A stretch of DNA of 50,575 bases from Verrucomicrobiaceae bacterium (GCA_027489965.1 JAIXZA010000021.1:1-50575); one strand, 5' to 3'. Shown: positions 15,982 to 24,530, counted from the stretch's first letter. Notes: a model not told the origin generated them from the sequence alone. Numbers and translations: made by a program.

Positions 15982-16556
15982 AAGATTTTTGAGAAAATGC
16001 GAGCAAGAGCTCGGTGATTTGAAGTCACCGAATCAAAGCAGGAATGATCCATTTTGGCAAGGTTTGCAGCTTTTCACCCATGCCATGGTTGCGGGTGGTG
16101 ACGACGGCAGTTCCGTCTTCCAGACGCTTCCATGCGCAGGGAGCTCTTCGCCCTTCATCTCCCCAATCCTGATCGGGTTCAGGCTGATTACGGAGTTCTC
16201 TCAGAGCTATCCAAGGGCCTTAGCGGCGGGGACATTCTCAACATTTGCGTGAACGCGATTCATGCGGGGAGCGTGGATGGGAAGTCGGCGAGGTGGAAAG
16301 TCACGCAGGAGATGCTGGGCAGAAGCGGAGGAGGATTGGGTTTCTACCAGGGTGACTGCTAGGAGAAGGCTTTTGAGAGGAGCTTGTCGGTTTGGACGTG
16401 GAGCGGGGATGGGGTGTGGCGAGCTCTAGTCCCGTGAGCGGCCTGTGCTTAGCATCCTCAACGGGTTCGGCCAAATAGAGAAGCTTGTCGCCTGCTTTTC
16501 GGCGAAGGTCGTAGAGTTGTACAAGTCGATCAATATAGTCAGTCGGATTCTGTACA
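15982..16556 (-). other. Gap with degraded coding traces and a possible riboswitch-like segment
   Basis: No intact gene is present. A perfect hairpin TCGGTGA-(7)-TCACCGA lies at 16011-16031. On the minus strand from about 16225 to 16032, a frame without a start codon reads like real protein (KRLEDGTAVVTTRNHGMGEK ... IPALIR, stop). Another, at about 16380-16540, reads DYIDRLVQLYDLRRKAGDKL. Both may be remains of a deleted gene. The same strand at about 16203-16124 also has the string order CTGAGA, GAACCCGATCAGG, CCTGCGCATGGAAG. This resembles the TPP riboswitch core, but the 5' half of that fold is not recognisable. Confidence 0.35.
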
Positions 16557-18461
16557 TCACGGTTTCGGAGCGTGATTATTGGCGGGCGCGTACTCCAGCA
16601 CGCAGCGAAATCCGTGTAGCGAATGGCGTTCTTTGGGTTCTGCCAGGGAGAGGTAGCGCATGCCATACAGTTTGCGTTGGGCGTTTGTGCCCCAGGCTGC
16701 GCCGCGCAGCGGAACAACGGTACTATCGCCGCCGGGGAAGGGCAGGCACCATTCCTTGACGTTGCCTTCCAGATCGAAGAAACCCAAGGCGGAAGGTGCA
16801 AACTGGCCGACGGGAGCGGTGCGGGGATAGCCGTCCTCGTATTCGAGGGTATTCCAGCTCGGCCACGGAGGTTGGGTCACTTCGTGCCCAGTGAGGTTTC
16901 CCGCGCCGCGAGGGGGCGGCCAGGTATCGCCCCAGATAAACTCGGTAGTGGAGCTGTCGCCAGGCGTTGTCGAAGGGCGTGCCGCTGCGTCCTGCCATTC
17001 ATCCGAGGTCGGGAGTCGGTAGATGTGTTCAGAAGTGATACGCCCTGCGGCCCGCTCACGTGTGGTCAACCAAGCGCAGAAAGCGGTGGCTTCGACAAAG
17101 GACACACCACACGCCGGATGATCTGGCGTCACTGGCCAGCCTGGTTGCTTCCATGTGGCGCCAGGACCTTCCTGCCATCCTGAGCGGCCAGGGACACGTA
17201 TTCCGCTCGATGGCTTTTCAGTGGCTTCGGTTGTGCCTGTTTCGTAGGCAAAGGTCTCAAAGTCGTGGATGCGAGTCTCCCACAAACTGAACAGTACGGG
17301 GTGGCTTGGCAGGGGAGCGAACTTCATGCCCAAATCATTCACATAAGGGTTCGCTCGCGAGGCGGCGTACTCCGGTCGCGCCCGCTGAAGGTCTTGCTGA
17401 TGCTGTTGCCACGCCCATGCAAAACCGCCCGCTGCAAGAATCACGATGACGGCGAGGGCGCGAAGCCAGATACGCGGTGGGGGCGGGGTGGCGAGGCGTT
17501 GCACTGCATCGCGGAACTCCTTCACCGTTCCGAAGCGGTGCGCCGGGTCTTCGGCCAGGGCTTTGCGGATGACATCGTCGAATCGCGGGTCGAGACCGGT
17601 CTTCTTCGAAATCGGCGCAAAATGGCCCATGGGCAGGGAACCCGTGAGCAGCTCATAAAGCATCACACCCAGTGAATAAATATCTGAACGCCCAGTGGCT
17701 TTGGAAAGGTTGTTGATCGACTCCGGTGCCATGTAGTACGGGGTGCCGATGGTGGAGTTTGATTGCGTCAGCGATACTGCCGCTGAGCCGGTAGGAGCAG
17801 GTTTTGCGATGCCGAAATCAGCAACTTTTACGCTGCCATCCGTGCCGAGCAGCACGTTTGATGGCTTGAGATCGCGGTGAACGATGTTCTTGGAATGCGC
17901 ATACTCGATGGCCGTGCAGATCTGCTCAAAAATCGAAAAAACTTCTTGGGGAGCCATTGCTTTTTGCACCAATCGGCGTCGCATATCGACGCCTTCAACA
18001 AACTCTGTGGCCATAAAGAGATGGCCATCGTCCGTTTCGCCAGACTCGATAAACTTTACGATGTTGGGGTGATCCAACTGAGACAGCATGCGAGCTTCCC
18101 GTTCGAAGCGAGCGACCTGTTCCTTGTCATCGTACCAGCGGCTGGAAAGCATCTTGAGCGCCACCGTGGAACCATCGGTTTCATGGGTGGCGCGAAACAC
18201 AAGCCCCATGCCGCCAGAACCCGCGAGCGGCCCCATTTGGTAGCCACTGACGGTCGGCAGGCTGGAATTAAACATTTCCAGCAGATCGTAGCGACCATCG
18301 TCTTCCGTGAGCGAGATCGTCATGGACCGGGCGATGCACACCGGGCAAATGCCATTGAGCGAGCCACGATCCGGTAGTACGCTGTCGCACGATGTGCAAC
18401 GGCGCTCTGGCTGCCTGGCGGGTCCGGGCACGAGGATGGTTGGAATATCAGGCCCGTCCAT
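16557..18461 (-). CDS. Membrane Ser/Thr protein kinase with zinc-ribbon N-terminus and extracytoplasmic SUMF1 domain
   Basis: The protein has 634 residues. The N-terminus carries a zinc-ribbon-like pair CTSC (22-25) and CPVC (39-42). The kinase domain (about 72-330) has the Gly loop LAGSGGMGLVFRA, the Lys in VALKML, HRDLKPSNVLL, DFGIAK and MAPES, so all catalytic elements are present. A membrane helix follows (LRALAVIVILAAGGFAWAW, about 335-355), then a SUMF1-fold domain (LFSLWETRIHDFETF, YRLPTSDEWQDAAA, GFFDLEGNVKEWCLP, LHGFRCV) without the catalytic cysteine pair. It probably senses an external signal and phosphorylates a cytoplasmic target. The start overlaps the sigma factor gene by 14 bases. 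The ATG at 18461 is preferred over the TTG two codons upstream. Family knowledge suggests the sigma factor is its substrate. Confidence 0.93.
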   Translation of the reverse strand: MDGPDIPTILVPGPARQPERRCTSCDSVLPDRGSLNGICPVCIARSMTISLTEDDGRYDLLEMFNSSLPTVSGYQMGPLAGSGGMGLVFRATHETDGSTVALKMLSSRWYDDKEQVARFEREARMLSQLDHPNIVKFIESGETDDGHLFMATEFVEGVDMRRRLVQKAMAPQEVFSIFEQICTAIEYAHSKNIVHRDLKPSNVLLGTDGSVKVADFGIAKPAPTGSAAVSLTQSNSTIGTPYYMAPESINNLSKATGRSDIYSLGVMLYELLTGSLPMGHFAPISKKTGLDPRFDDVIRKALAEDPAHRFGTVKEFRDAVQRLATPPPPRIWLRALAVIVILAAGGFAWAWQQHQQDLQRARPEYAASRANPYVNDLGMKFAPLPSHPVLFSLWETRIHDFETFAYETGTTEATEKPSSGIRVPGRSGWQEGPGATWKQPGWPVTPDHPACGVSFVEATAFCAWLTTRERAAGRITSEHIYRLPTSDEWQDAAARPSTTPGDSSTTEFIWGDTWPPPRGAGNLTGHEVTQPPWPSWNTLEYEDGYPRTAPVGQFAPSALGFFDLEGNVKEWCLPFPGGDSTVVPLRGAAWGTNAQRKLYGMRYLSLAEPKERHSLHGFRCVLEYAPANNHAPKP

Positions 18462-19182
18462 AAGCAAGGATACGCATGAGGTATCTGAGTTCTTCCTCCG
18501 CTTCGGCTTCTGTTTCCACGGTGGCGAGCACTTGCTGGCGCAGGTGGCGAGCCAAGCGTTTGCGGGTGCGGTGGATCTCCAGGCTCATCGCCGCGCTGGA
18601 GGTTTTGAAGGCCTCGGCAAGTTGATGGCAAAGTGCGCCACCGTCCTCGGGTTCTAGAAGACCGGGTCTTATTCGTTCGAAAAGCGTCGCCTTTCCCCTC
18701 GCTGCGTATTCATCACGCAGCTTGGCAAAGGCGGCTTCAAGCACCGTCATCGCCCAGCTCTGGTCATAGGATACGGAGGCTTCTTCGTCTTCAGTGCCCA
18801 AGGATTCTTCGTTTTCTTCAATGGAGATGGATTCCGTGCCGCCACCGCGCCGCTGGGTATTGGCTTTCTCGCGCACTTTCACGATGAAATGCCGCGCCGC
18901 TTGTTTCATGTAGGAACGCAGGCGGCCCTTGGCGGGATCAATGCGATCAAAACCTTGGCCCGGCGTGGCGAACTGGACCATGAATTCCTGAGCGGCATCG
19001 CGAGCTTCTTCAGGATCACAGCCGATGGCTTGGAAGTAGTTCACCACTGGCTGCCAATAGGTGCGGCAGAGGTCTTCGAGGGCTGATCTCGCTGCTTGTT
19101 CTTCTCCCTCCTGGTAATGCATGACCCGCGTCCAAGAGGTCGCAGGGAAAGGCATGGAGTGCTGCTTGTTTTCAACGTTCAT
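18448..19182 (-). CDS. ECF-type RNA polymerase sigma factor
   Basis: The protein has 244 residues from the ATG at 19182 (MNVENKQHSMPFPATSWTRV). Sigma region 2 spans about 20-110 (ALEDLCRTYWQPVVNYFQAI, EEARDAAQEFMVQF, KGRLRSYMKQAARHFIVKV). A long acidic linker follows (SIEENEESLGTEDEEAS). Region 4 is at about 175-230 (HQLAEAFKTSSAAMSLEIHRTRKRL), including the helix-turn-helix. The SWTRV start and CRTYWQPV pattern are typical of the sigma factors of Verrucomicrobiota and Planctomycetota that are genetically linked to Ser/Thr kinases. The gene end overlaps the kinase start, indicating translational coupling. An in-frame GTG at 19233 is an alternative start. Confidence 0.9.
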   Translation of the reverse strand: MNVENKQHSMPFPATSWTRVMHYQEGEEQAARSALEDLCRTYWQPVVNYFQAIGCDPEEARDAAQEFMVQFATPGQGFDRIDPAKGRLRSYMKQAARHFIVKVREKANTQRRGGGTESISIEENEESLGTEDEEASVSYDQSWAMTVLEAAFAKLRDEYAARGKATLFERIRPGLLEPEDGGALCHQLAEAFKTSSAAMSLEIHRTRKRLARHLRQQVLATVETEAEAEEELRYLMRILAYGRA

Positions 19183-19404
19183 GGGTTCGGGAGAAGAAGG
19201 CAAATCTGACAGGTACGCGCACTGCGTCAACACTTGTGCAAATGAGGTTTGCCCAGGGGAAATGAGAAAAAATGAAAAAAATTGGGGTCAAGGTGAAATC
19301 GGAATCAGAAAACACGGAACCTGTGATTGAAGCCCCGATAAGTTCATCGCCGAAAAACGGTGAGCAGAGTGGGGCAAAACAGAAACCGCAAACCAAAAAA
19401 ACAT

Positions 19405-20853
19405 ATGAAAACTAAACAGACATTCATCACTACAGCCCTTGCAGTTACCTCCATCCTTGCACTGCAACTTCCTGGCAACGCTGCCGTCAAATGGGATAGC
19501 CCCGCTGCTGTTCCCGCTGGCCAGCGTGTCGAATATGCCAAGGCAGCGATTGCGACCGACGCAGCAGGCAATGTCTTCTCCGCTGGCTATCGTGATTACG
19601 GCGCAGGCAATGTGCAGGCGCTTGTGACTTATCGGCTCAACGGCGGTGGCGGATTGGGTGACGCCTTCTTCCGGCCAACGGCTGATCAGTACCACTACAC
19701 AGCCGTTGCCTTCAATTCTGCCTCCAACAGCTTGTATCTCACTGGCACACGAGTTGTTGCTGGCGTGAACACTTGGTTTGTCCGCTCAGTGGCCGTGAAC
19801 CCTGGCGTTGCCATAGGTGCTCAGAACTGGATCACTTATTTGAACCCTGTGGCGCTGGGGATAGGCAACGTAAGCACTTACGGCTCCACGATTGCCTTCG
19901 ATGGTGTCAGTTTGTTTGTTTCAGGCTGCCTGAACAACGGCGTGGTCGCAGTGAAATTGGTACCTGCTACGGGCTTACCGGATGCCACATGGGGAGCTAT
20001 TGCTCCTGCCAATGCCGGGGTGCGCTATATGATTGGAGCAAATTGGACGTGCCCAGCACTGCTGATGCCTGGCAGTGTTGCGGGTGGTATCTTCCAGGCT
20101 GTGCGCCAGTCCTTTGTTAGGGCAACGAACGGTAGCGTCATCCTCGGGGGCACGGTCAATCGCGCCACAGGTTTGCAGGAAGACATGGCTGTGTTGCGTG
20201 TGAGCAAAGGAGCGGGCGCTGTGGCGGTAGGATTCCCTGCTTTCCGCGACAACCTTGGCCAGCGGGATTGCATGTTCGGCCTCGCTGCTATCGGCGACTA
20301 CGCTTATGCGGCAGGAGCAAGTGTGAACGGTGGCGCGGTGCCGTCTTCCATGACCATCTCATTGCTGGCCAATGGCGCGAATCGTGGAGGCACGCCGCTC
20401 ATTGGCGCGCTGGGCTCCTATTCCAATGACATCGAAGCCTACGATAACGCTGGAGCCTATACATTCAGCCAGGGCGGCAATAATGGCGCCACAGGAATTG
20501 TTAGCCGCTACATTAGCACCAACGTCGGTGCTGTGGGCCCTGCCGCTAACTTTGCTTATGGCGCGATGCCTACTGACGAAGTCTGCGATCTCACCATCGG
20601 CACGGGCACTACCACTGGTATTGTCTATGCCACCGGCCAAAGCTGGGATTTCGTTGCCATCAGCAACTGCGAGCAGGTGATGCGGATTGATACGGCGGGC
20701 TTCGTGACCGGCGACCGCTTGCCTGCCGGGTATGCCGAAAACAACGGCAATGGCATCATCTACAGTCCAGCCGGGTTGGGTAGCGTGCTCACTGGCGGCA
20801 ATTCTCTCAACGCGGGCGTCTTCACCTTGCAGCGCAGCTCGGTCGCACCTTGA
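19405..20853 (+). CDS. Secreted beta-propeller-like protein
   Basis: The protein has 482 residues starting MKTKQTFITTALAVTSILAL with signal cleavage after GNAA. Repeated blade-like units of the type AIATDAAGNVFSAGY, AVAFNSASNSLYLTGTR, GSVILGGTVNRATG and GIVYATGQSWDF resemble delta-60/SBBP-like repeats in secreted propellers. No catalytic motif is visible. The frame is open upstream to 19360, but the ATG at 19405 starts the signal peptide. It is divergent from the sigma factor gene with about 220 bases between, so it may be controlled by that regulator. A good intrinsic terminator follows. Confidence 0.8.
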   Translation: MKTKQTFITTALAVTSILALQLPGNAAVKWDSPAAVPAGQRVEYAKAAIATDAAGNVFSAGYRDYGAGNVQALVTYRLNGGGGLGDAFFRPTADQYHYTAVAFNSASNSLYLTGTRVVAGVNTWFVRSVAVNPGVAIGAQNWITYLNPVALGIGNVSTYGSTIAFDGVSLFVSGCLNNGVVAVKLVPATGLPDATWGAIAPANAGVRYMIGANWTCPALLMPGSVAGGIFQAVRQSFVRATNGSVILGGTVNRATGLQEDMAVLRVSKGAGAVAVGFPAFRDNLGQRDCMFGLAAIGDYAYAAGASVNGGAVPSSMTISLLANGANRGGTPLIGALGSYSNDIEAYDNAGAYTFSQGGNNGATGIVSRYISTNVGAVGPAANFAYGAMPTDEVCDLTIGTGTTTGIVYATGQSWDFVAISNCEQVMRIDTAGFVTGDRLPAGYAENNGNGIIYSPAGLGSVLTGGNSLNAGVFTLQRSSVAP

Positions 20854-21188
20854 TGCGAATCGCGAAGACAGTTAGGAGTAGCTCAACGGGGTCGACGAAA
20901 GTCGGCCTCGTTTTGCGTTTAACGCCCTTTCACGGCATAGCTGTGTTCAACAGTGCCGTTGGCGATGTCGGTCTTAGAATCCGAGTCAAGATAACTCGCT
21001 CAGTGAGTCAAAGGCATCACAGTCGTTCCTGGAAATCAGTGCATCACACCCGCTACTACCTCGAAAAAGTGCGCCGACTGACGCGCGACGAGTTCACCAA
21101 AGCGCTCATCGGGGAAATGATCAAAATGCCTGTTGTTCGGATGTTTAACCCCGACGGACAGCTCTTCATCTGGCCAGGCAAAGATTGA
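20853..21188 (+). pseudogene. Doubtful frame with a protein-like C-terminal half
   Basis: The frame is open for 111 codons. Its first part runs through the terminator hairpin at 20885-20915, so it is unlikely to be a normal gene. The last 50 residues look like genuine protein (YYLEKVRRLTRDEFTKALIG, then MIKMPVVRMFNPDGQLFIW). They may be the end of a gene whose 5' part was lost. No family is recognised. The following 21-bp tandem repeat begins at its stop codon. Confidence 0.25.
20885..20915 (+). terminator. Intrinsic terminator of the secreted propeller gene
   Basis: AACGGGGTCGAC and GTCGGCCTCGTT pair over 12 bp, allowing two G-T pairs, around a GAAA tetraloop, with T-rich sequence directly after (TTTTGCGTTT). 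The hairpin begins about 32 bases after the stop at 20853. Confidence 0.8.
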
Positions 21189-21236
21189 GTCCGTAACGGA
21201 AAAGGTTTAGTCCGGATTGGAAAAGGTTAAGTCCCA
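21189..21236. repeat. Tandem 21-bp repeat, about 2.3 copies
   Basis: The units AGTCCGTAACGGAAAAGGTTT and AGTCCGGATTGGAAAAGGTTA differ at four or five positions and are followed by a third AGTCC start. They lie between the end of the doubtful frame at 21188 and the small regulator gene. This could be a recombination scar or a binding-site array. Confidence 0.6.
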
Positions 21237-21415
21237 TGCGGACTGACTTTGGTCCGCGACAGAGAAAATCACCTCTGCACCGAATCAACTCGTCACAGAG
21301 ACGCGGAAGACGATGGGACCAGGCAAGTTGGCTTTACCAACCCAGGGTGTGGCCCTGGCTAGGATGGGTTGTGCCCATTGGGATGGCAGGTCCCAGAGCA
21401 CTTGAGCGCTCGGTT

Positions 21416-21595
21416 TCACCCGCCGTTCTCCTGAGGCTTAGCGTTGTCTCGATCGGCCTGAGAATCGGCTGCCAATTCACGAGCGGCTTCCAAGATCAAT
21501 TGGCTGATCGGTTGGTTGGTTTTTTTGGACAAATCCACGATCTTTCTGAGCTCTTCAGGCTTGAGATCGTGAGCGATGTTCAGGTTTAGCTTCAT
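21416..21595 (-). CDS. Small ribbon-helix-helix-like DNA-binding protein
   Basis: The protein has 59 residues: MKLNLNIAHDL, then KPEELRKIVDLSKKTNQ, then PISQLILEAARELAADS and a polar tail ending QENGG. An N-terminal strand, an amphipathic helix and a second helix with the ISQLILEAARE pattern fit a CopG/Arc-type ribbon-helix-helix repressor or an antitoxin DNA-binding part. It starts 101 bases from, and divergently to, the XRE-type regulator at 21697. The spacer contains palindromes. No toxin gene is apparent beside it. Confidence 0.65.
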   Translation of the reverse strand: MKLNLNIAHDLKPEELRKIVDLSKKTNQPISQLILEAARELAADSQADRDNAKPQENGG

Positions 21596-21696
21596 AAATT
21601 AAACTCAATGATTGAATGATTGATAGGTTTATTTTGTCACTAGCTCAATTGAGTCAACAGAACTTGCTCAATCAAAAATACGTTTGAAGATCCCTC
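21596..21696. promoter_or_regulatory. Divergent regulatory region with TCAAT palindromes
   Basis: The spacer between the two divergent small regulators is AT-rich. It holds TCAATGATTGA (21605-21615, arms of five around one base), a perfect 10-bp palindrome CTCAATTGAG (21644-21653) and TTGCTCAATCAA further right. The shared half-site TCAAT suggests operators for one or both regulators. Similar palindromic strings (GTTGATTTAAGTCAAC) occur beyond the XRE gene near 22247. Confidence 0.5.
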
Positions 21697-21999
21697 ATGG
21701 AAATCACTCCAGAACAACTGCTGCAGCTGCGCAAGGAGCGCCGTCTGACCCGCCAAGAACTTGCCAACGAACTCGGCTGTTCCCCAGGTGCTATCGTGCA
21801 ATGGGAAGGCCGAAAACGTGGCATCCCGGCCTGGGTCGCAGACAAAATGTATGCCAACTTACCGCTCGAATTTACCATACAGGAACTGGCTGAAATGTTT
21901 CAACTTTGTCAGCAGCTTGGCTGTACCATACCCGAGCTTTTTCAAGACAGCATCCGCGCCACCTTAAGCAAGCACTCCAAGGCCAACCCCAAGCCATAA
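21697..21999 (+). CDS. XRE-family helix-turn-helix regulator
   Basis: The protein has 100 residues. The HTH_3/XRE domain lies at about 5-45: LLQLRKERRLTRQELANELG then CSPGAIVQWEGRKRGIPAWV, with the recognition helix around SPGAIVQWE. The remainder is helical (FTIQELAEMFQLCQQLGCT) and may mediate dimerisation. It is divergent from the 59-residue ribbon-helix-helix-like gene, which suggests a small mutually regulated module, as in phage or plasmid switches or toxin-antitoxin control. Confidence 0.85.
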   Translation: MEITPEQLLQLRKERRLTRQELANELGCSPGAIVQWEGRKRGIPAWVADKMYANLPLEFTIQELAEMFQLCQQLGCTIPELFQDSIRATLSKHSKANPKP

Positions 22000-22521
22000 G
22001 CCACTTGGTTTGAATACAGCTCGGGAATAGGCCACCTGTTGGCCTTGAACGAAGGGCTGCGGCTAGGGGTAAGGAAGCCCGAACAGAGACCCGTCCACGA
22101 CAGTCATGGCGTGAAGGAATCCCCTGAACGACCAGGAAATCAGAGGGATGCGCAGGATCTTCCGCGATCATCATTGCATAAGATTACAAGTCGTTGATTA
22201 AATCTACTCACTAAACGGATCATACGAAATGATTAATCGCTGTGCTGTTGATTTAAGTCAACTCTCTCAGAAGGGTTAACCTAAACAATCCTCCCGAGGC
22301 GAGCTTGGCGGTTCCTAGTTCTTGGTGGAATCATCGGACGCGGCTACCAACGAAGAACGAAGAACCTCTGACCTACCTCCTTCCTCCTTCGCTCGTTGAG
22401 CTTTCCTCCTTCGCTCGTTGAGCTTTCCTCCTTCGCTCGTTGAGCTTTCCTCCTTTGCTCGTTGAGCTTCGGAGAATGGAACGGAGGACAGGTCATCTTT
22501 TTCTCTTTCCTCCGATCTCTA
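22000..22521. other. Gap with hairpins and tandem repeats, no gene
   Basis: A possible structured segment lies at about 22015-22110, with the hairpin AGGCCA-CCTGT-TGGCCT and GGGGTAAGGAAGCCC. Near-palindromic GTTGATTTAAGTCAAC lies near 22247. GGTTCCTAGTTCTTGGT at about 22312 is partly complementary to ACCAACGAAGAACGAAGAACC at about 22346-22366. The 22-bp tandem array follows. No coding frame is convincing. Confidence 0.45.
22381..22468. repeat. Four tandem 22-bp repeats
   Basis: The unit is TTCCTCCTTCGCTCGTTGAG plus CT. Copies start at 22381, 22403, 22425 and 22447, and the last has one C-to-T change. Each unit contains GCTC-GTT-GAGC, a small hairpin. The array lies about 55 bases beyond the stop of the minus-strand parvulin gene at 22522. 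Confidence 0.85.
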
Positions 22522-23373
22522 CTAATTGACCTGACCTAAGGCAGCCTCCCGCCGCTGCTGATCGAGCATGGCGATGATCTCCTCCCGCACTTCGACAAAA
22601 TGAGGCAAACGTGATTCATGGCGGGCTGAGACGCGCACAAGATGCCAGCCGAGCTTGGTTTCAATGGGTGGGCTGATTACTCCGACAGGGGTTCTTTCCA
22701 GAGCTTGCATGAACTCTGCGGGCATTCGGGAGGCACTGACCCAGCCGAGATCGCCAGCGCGAACTTTGGACCGACTGTCTTCGGAGTGCTTGGCGACTAA
22801 ATCTGCGAAGCTTGCCTTTCCACGGGTGAGCTGTTGATGCAGAGCCTGGATTTCAGCAGAAGGGTCTGGACGCTTTGGGTCATGGCGTGAGAGAAAGAGG
22901 TGAAAGACGTGGTGCAGTTCAGGAACACGCATCTGCTCGGCATGCTCGTTGAACCAGGCCAGAGCTTGGGCATCGGTGACTGGCGCTGCTTTCTGCTGAA
23001 TCTGCTGCTCCAACCAGGCCTGCGACCTCAAATCGTCTCGGATGGATTGCTTCAGCGAGGTTTCAGTCTGATCCTGCCATGTCAGTCGAGCCTGACGATC
23101 TGTTTCGCCTTTCTCAAACTGCTTCCGCCAGGTTTCAAACTCGGCTTTCAATGCGAGATCGAGATCTGGCATGAAGGTCAGAGGCACCGAATCCGTCAGT
23201 CGCTGCCTTTGATGAAATGCGGCCATCACAGACTCTCGATTCATCTGCGGTGCACGGAACTGCGCTTGTTGCCAAGCGATCTGCCATTCGTCCTGAGAGC
23301 GCAGACTCTGCCAGCGCCAGCAGGCAGCTGCCAAAAGAAGAGATAGAATCAAAAGCGGCAAAAGTCTCTTCAT
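22522..23373 (-). CDS. Parvulin-type peptidyl-prolyl cis-trans isomerase
   Basis: The protein has 283 residues with an N-terminal signal anchor (LLPLLILSLLLAAACW). A helical SurA/PpiD-like N-domain precedes the rotamase domain at about 145-265: ELHHVFHLFLSRHD, KASFADLVAKHSEDSRSKVRAGDLGWV and GVISPPIETKLGWHLVRV. It should assist folding of proteins outside the cytoplasm. Its ATG overlaps the stop of the metallopeptidase gene by 4 bp, so the two are translationally coupled. Confidence 0.9.
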   Translation of the reverse strand: MKRLLPLLILSLLLAAACWRWQSLRSQDEWQIAWQQAQFRAPQMNRESVMAAFHQRQRLTDSVPLTFMPDLDLALKAEFETWRKQFEKGETDRQARLTWQDQTETSLKQSIRDDLRSQAWLEQQIQQKAAPVTDAQALAWFNEHAEQMRVPELHHVFHLFLSRHDPKRPDPSAEIQALHQQLTRGKASFADLVAKHSEDSRSKVRAGDLGWVSASRMPAEFMQALERTPVGVISPPIETKLGWHLVRVSARHESRLPHFVEVREEIIAMLDQQRREAALGQVN

Positions 23374-24419
23374 GGAGCGAGGGAGAGAATGCGTTGCCTG
23401 CGTGCGGCCACCGTCAGCTGGCGCATGGATTCTACTTCATTAAAGTAGGCCTCTAGATTGCCAGCCCCACGACGGAGCATGGCTTCAAAACCTGGCAACA
23501 TTTCAAAATAGGTCGAGAGGGTGGCCAGTCGGGCATTGTTCACCGGCTTATTGAACCAGCGCTCAATGCTCATGCTGCCTTGGTGACGCTGATCCAGCGT
23601 GATGGCGCGGTTTTTGAATCGCTCCAAGACAGCTTGTTTCTGGCTGAGCTCAGACTCACGAGATTCATCAGTCGCTGCATAGATTTTTTTCAGTTCCTCT
23701 CGGGTGGCCAAGGCCAGGTTCACAAAGGCACGCTCGGCACGCAGGTCCCGCTCATATTGAGCCAGATCCTTCAGTCGGCCCCTGGCTTTTAACCAGCGAC
23801 GGGCGCCCTCCTGCCCGACAGCCGTGGCAAAGGCCTCATTAAAATCGGTGTCGCCTTTTAAATAGAGACGCTGATGGGTGAGTTCATGACAAATCAGCTC
23901 GGCTAAATCCGCATCGTCACGCCCGATGAAGGTATTTAATAGAGGATCCCGCAGAAAACCCAGAGTCGAATAGGCATCGACACCGGCTACATGAACGTCG
24001 TAACCCTCAGCCTTGAGTTTAGCTGCCTCTTGCAGGGCGAGTGACTCCTTAAAAAAACCTCGATAGGTCAGTTTACCCAAAAATGGATAGCGCCACGTCT
24101 TCGGAGCAACGCTGAATTCAGGGGCCGCAAACACGACCCAGACCACATGGCTGCGCCCTAGGTCAGAATATCGTTCATACTGGCCTTTAGCAGGCAAATG
24201 CATTTCCGTTGCAGCAAAGGACAAGATGTCTGACACTGTCGCCAGCTTTTGTTTTAGTAACGGCTTTGTCTTGGGTGAAACGATCACTCGGGCCACTGGC
24301 TGTGCCTTTTGCATCATTTCCACCTGACCAGCAACAGCTTGGCTGTAAAAGTGGAGAGTGGAACAGGAGCACAATAAAATTCCCGTCAAACCACCTAAGA
24401 TGAACATTACCTGGCGCAT
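23370..24419 (-). CDS. Lipoprotein putative aminopeptidase (M61/gluzincin-like, PF10023 type)
   Basis: The protein has 349 residues with a lipoprotein signal (MRQVMFILGGLTGILLCSC). Residues 30-60 resemble the family start (LHFYSQAVAGQVEMM). The metal-binding motif HELTH at about 178-182, with the downstream Glu in FNEAFATAVGQEG, fits the predicted aminopeptidase family PF10023. The family YSTLGFLRDPLLNTF segment is also present. It is likely attached to the inner leaflet of the outer membrane or the periplasmic face. It is first in a two-gene operon with the parvulin and divergent from uxaC. Confidence 0.88.
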   Translation of the reverse strand: MRQVMFILGGLTGILLCSCSTLHFYSQAVAGQVEMMQKAQPVARVIVSPKTKPLLKQKLATVSDILSFAATEMHLPAKGQYERYSDLGRSHVVWVVFAAPEFSVAPKTWRYPFLGKLTYRGFFKESLALQEAAKLKAEGYDVHVAGVDAYSTLGFLRDPLLNTFIGRDDADLAELICHELTHQRLYLKGDTDFNEAFATAVGQEGARRWLKARGRLKDLAQYERDLRAERAFVNLALATREELKKIYAATDESRESELSQKQAVLERFKNRAITLDQRHQGSMSIERWFNKPVNNARLATLSTYFEMLPGFEAMLRRGAGNLEAYFNEVESMRQLTVAARRQRILSLAP

Positions 24420-24530
24420 AAAACTGAAGTTTTACTTACAAATGTATTGATGTGCATCCTGAAAAATATCGTTCATTCTACCAAAGTAAACATTCTGTAA
24501 CTCACAAACAACAATCTCACATCTTTAAAT

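Noticed and set aside
22381..22468. CRISPR-like array
   Set aside because: The units are contiguous 22-bp tandem copies with no variable spacers, and no cas genes are present.
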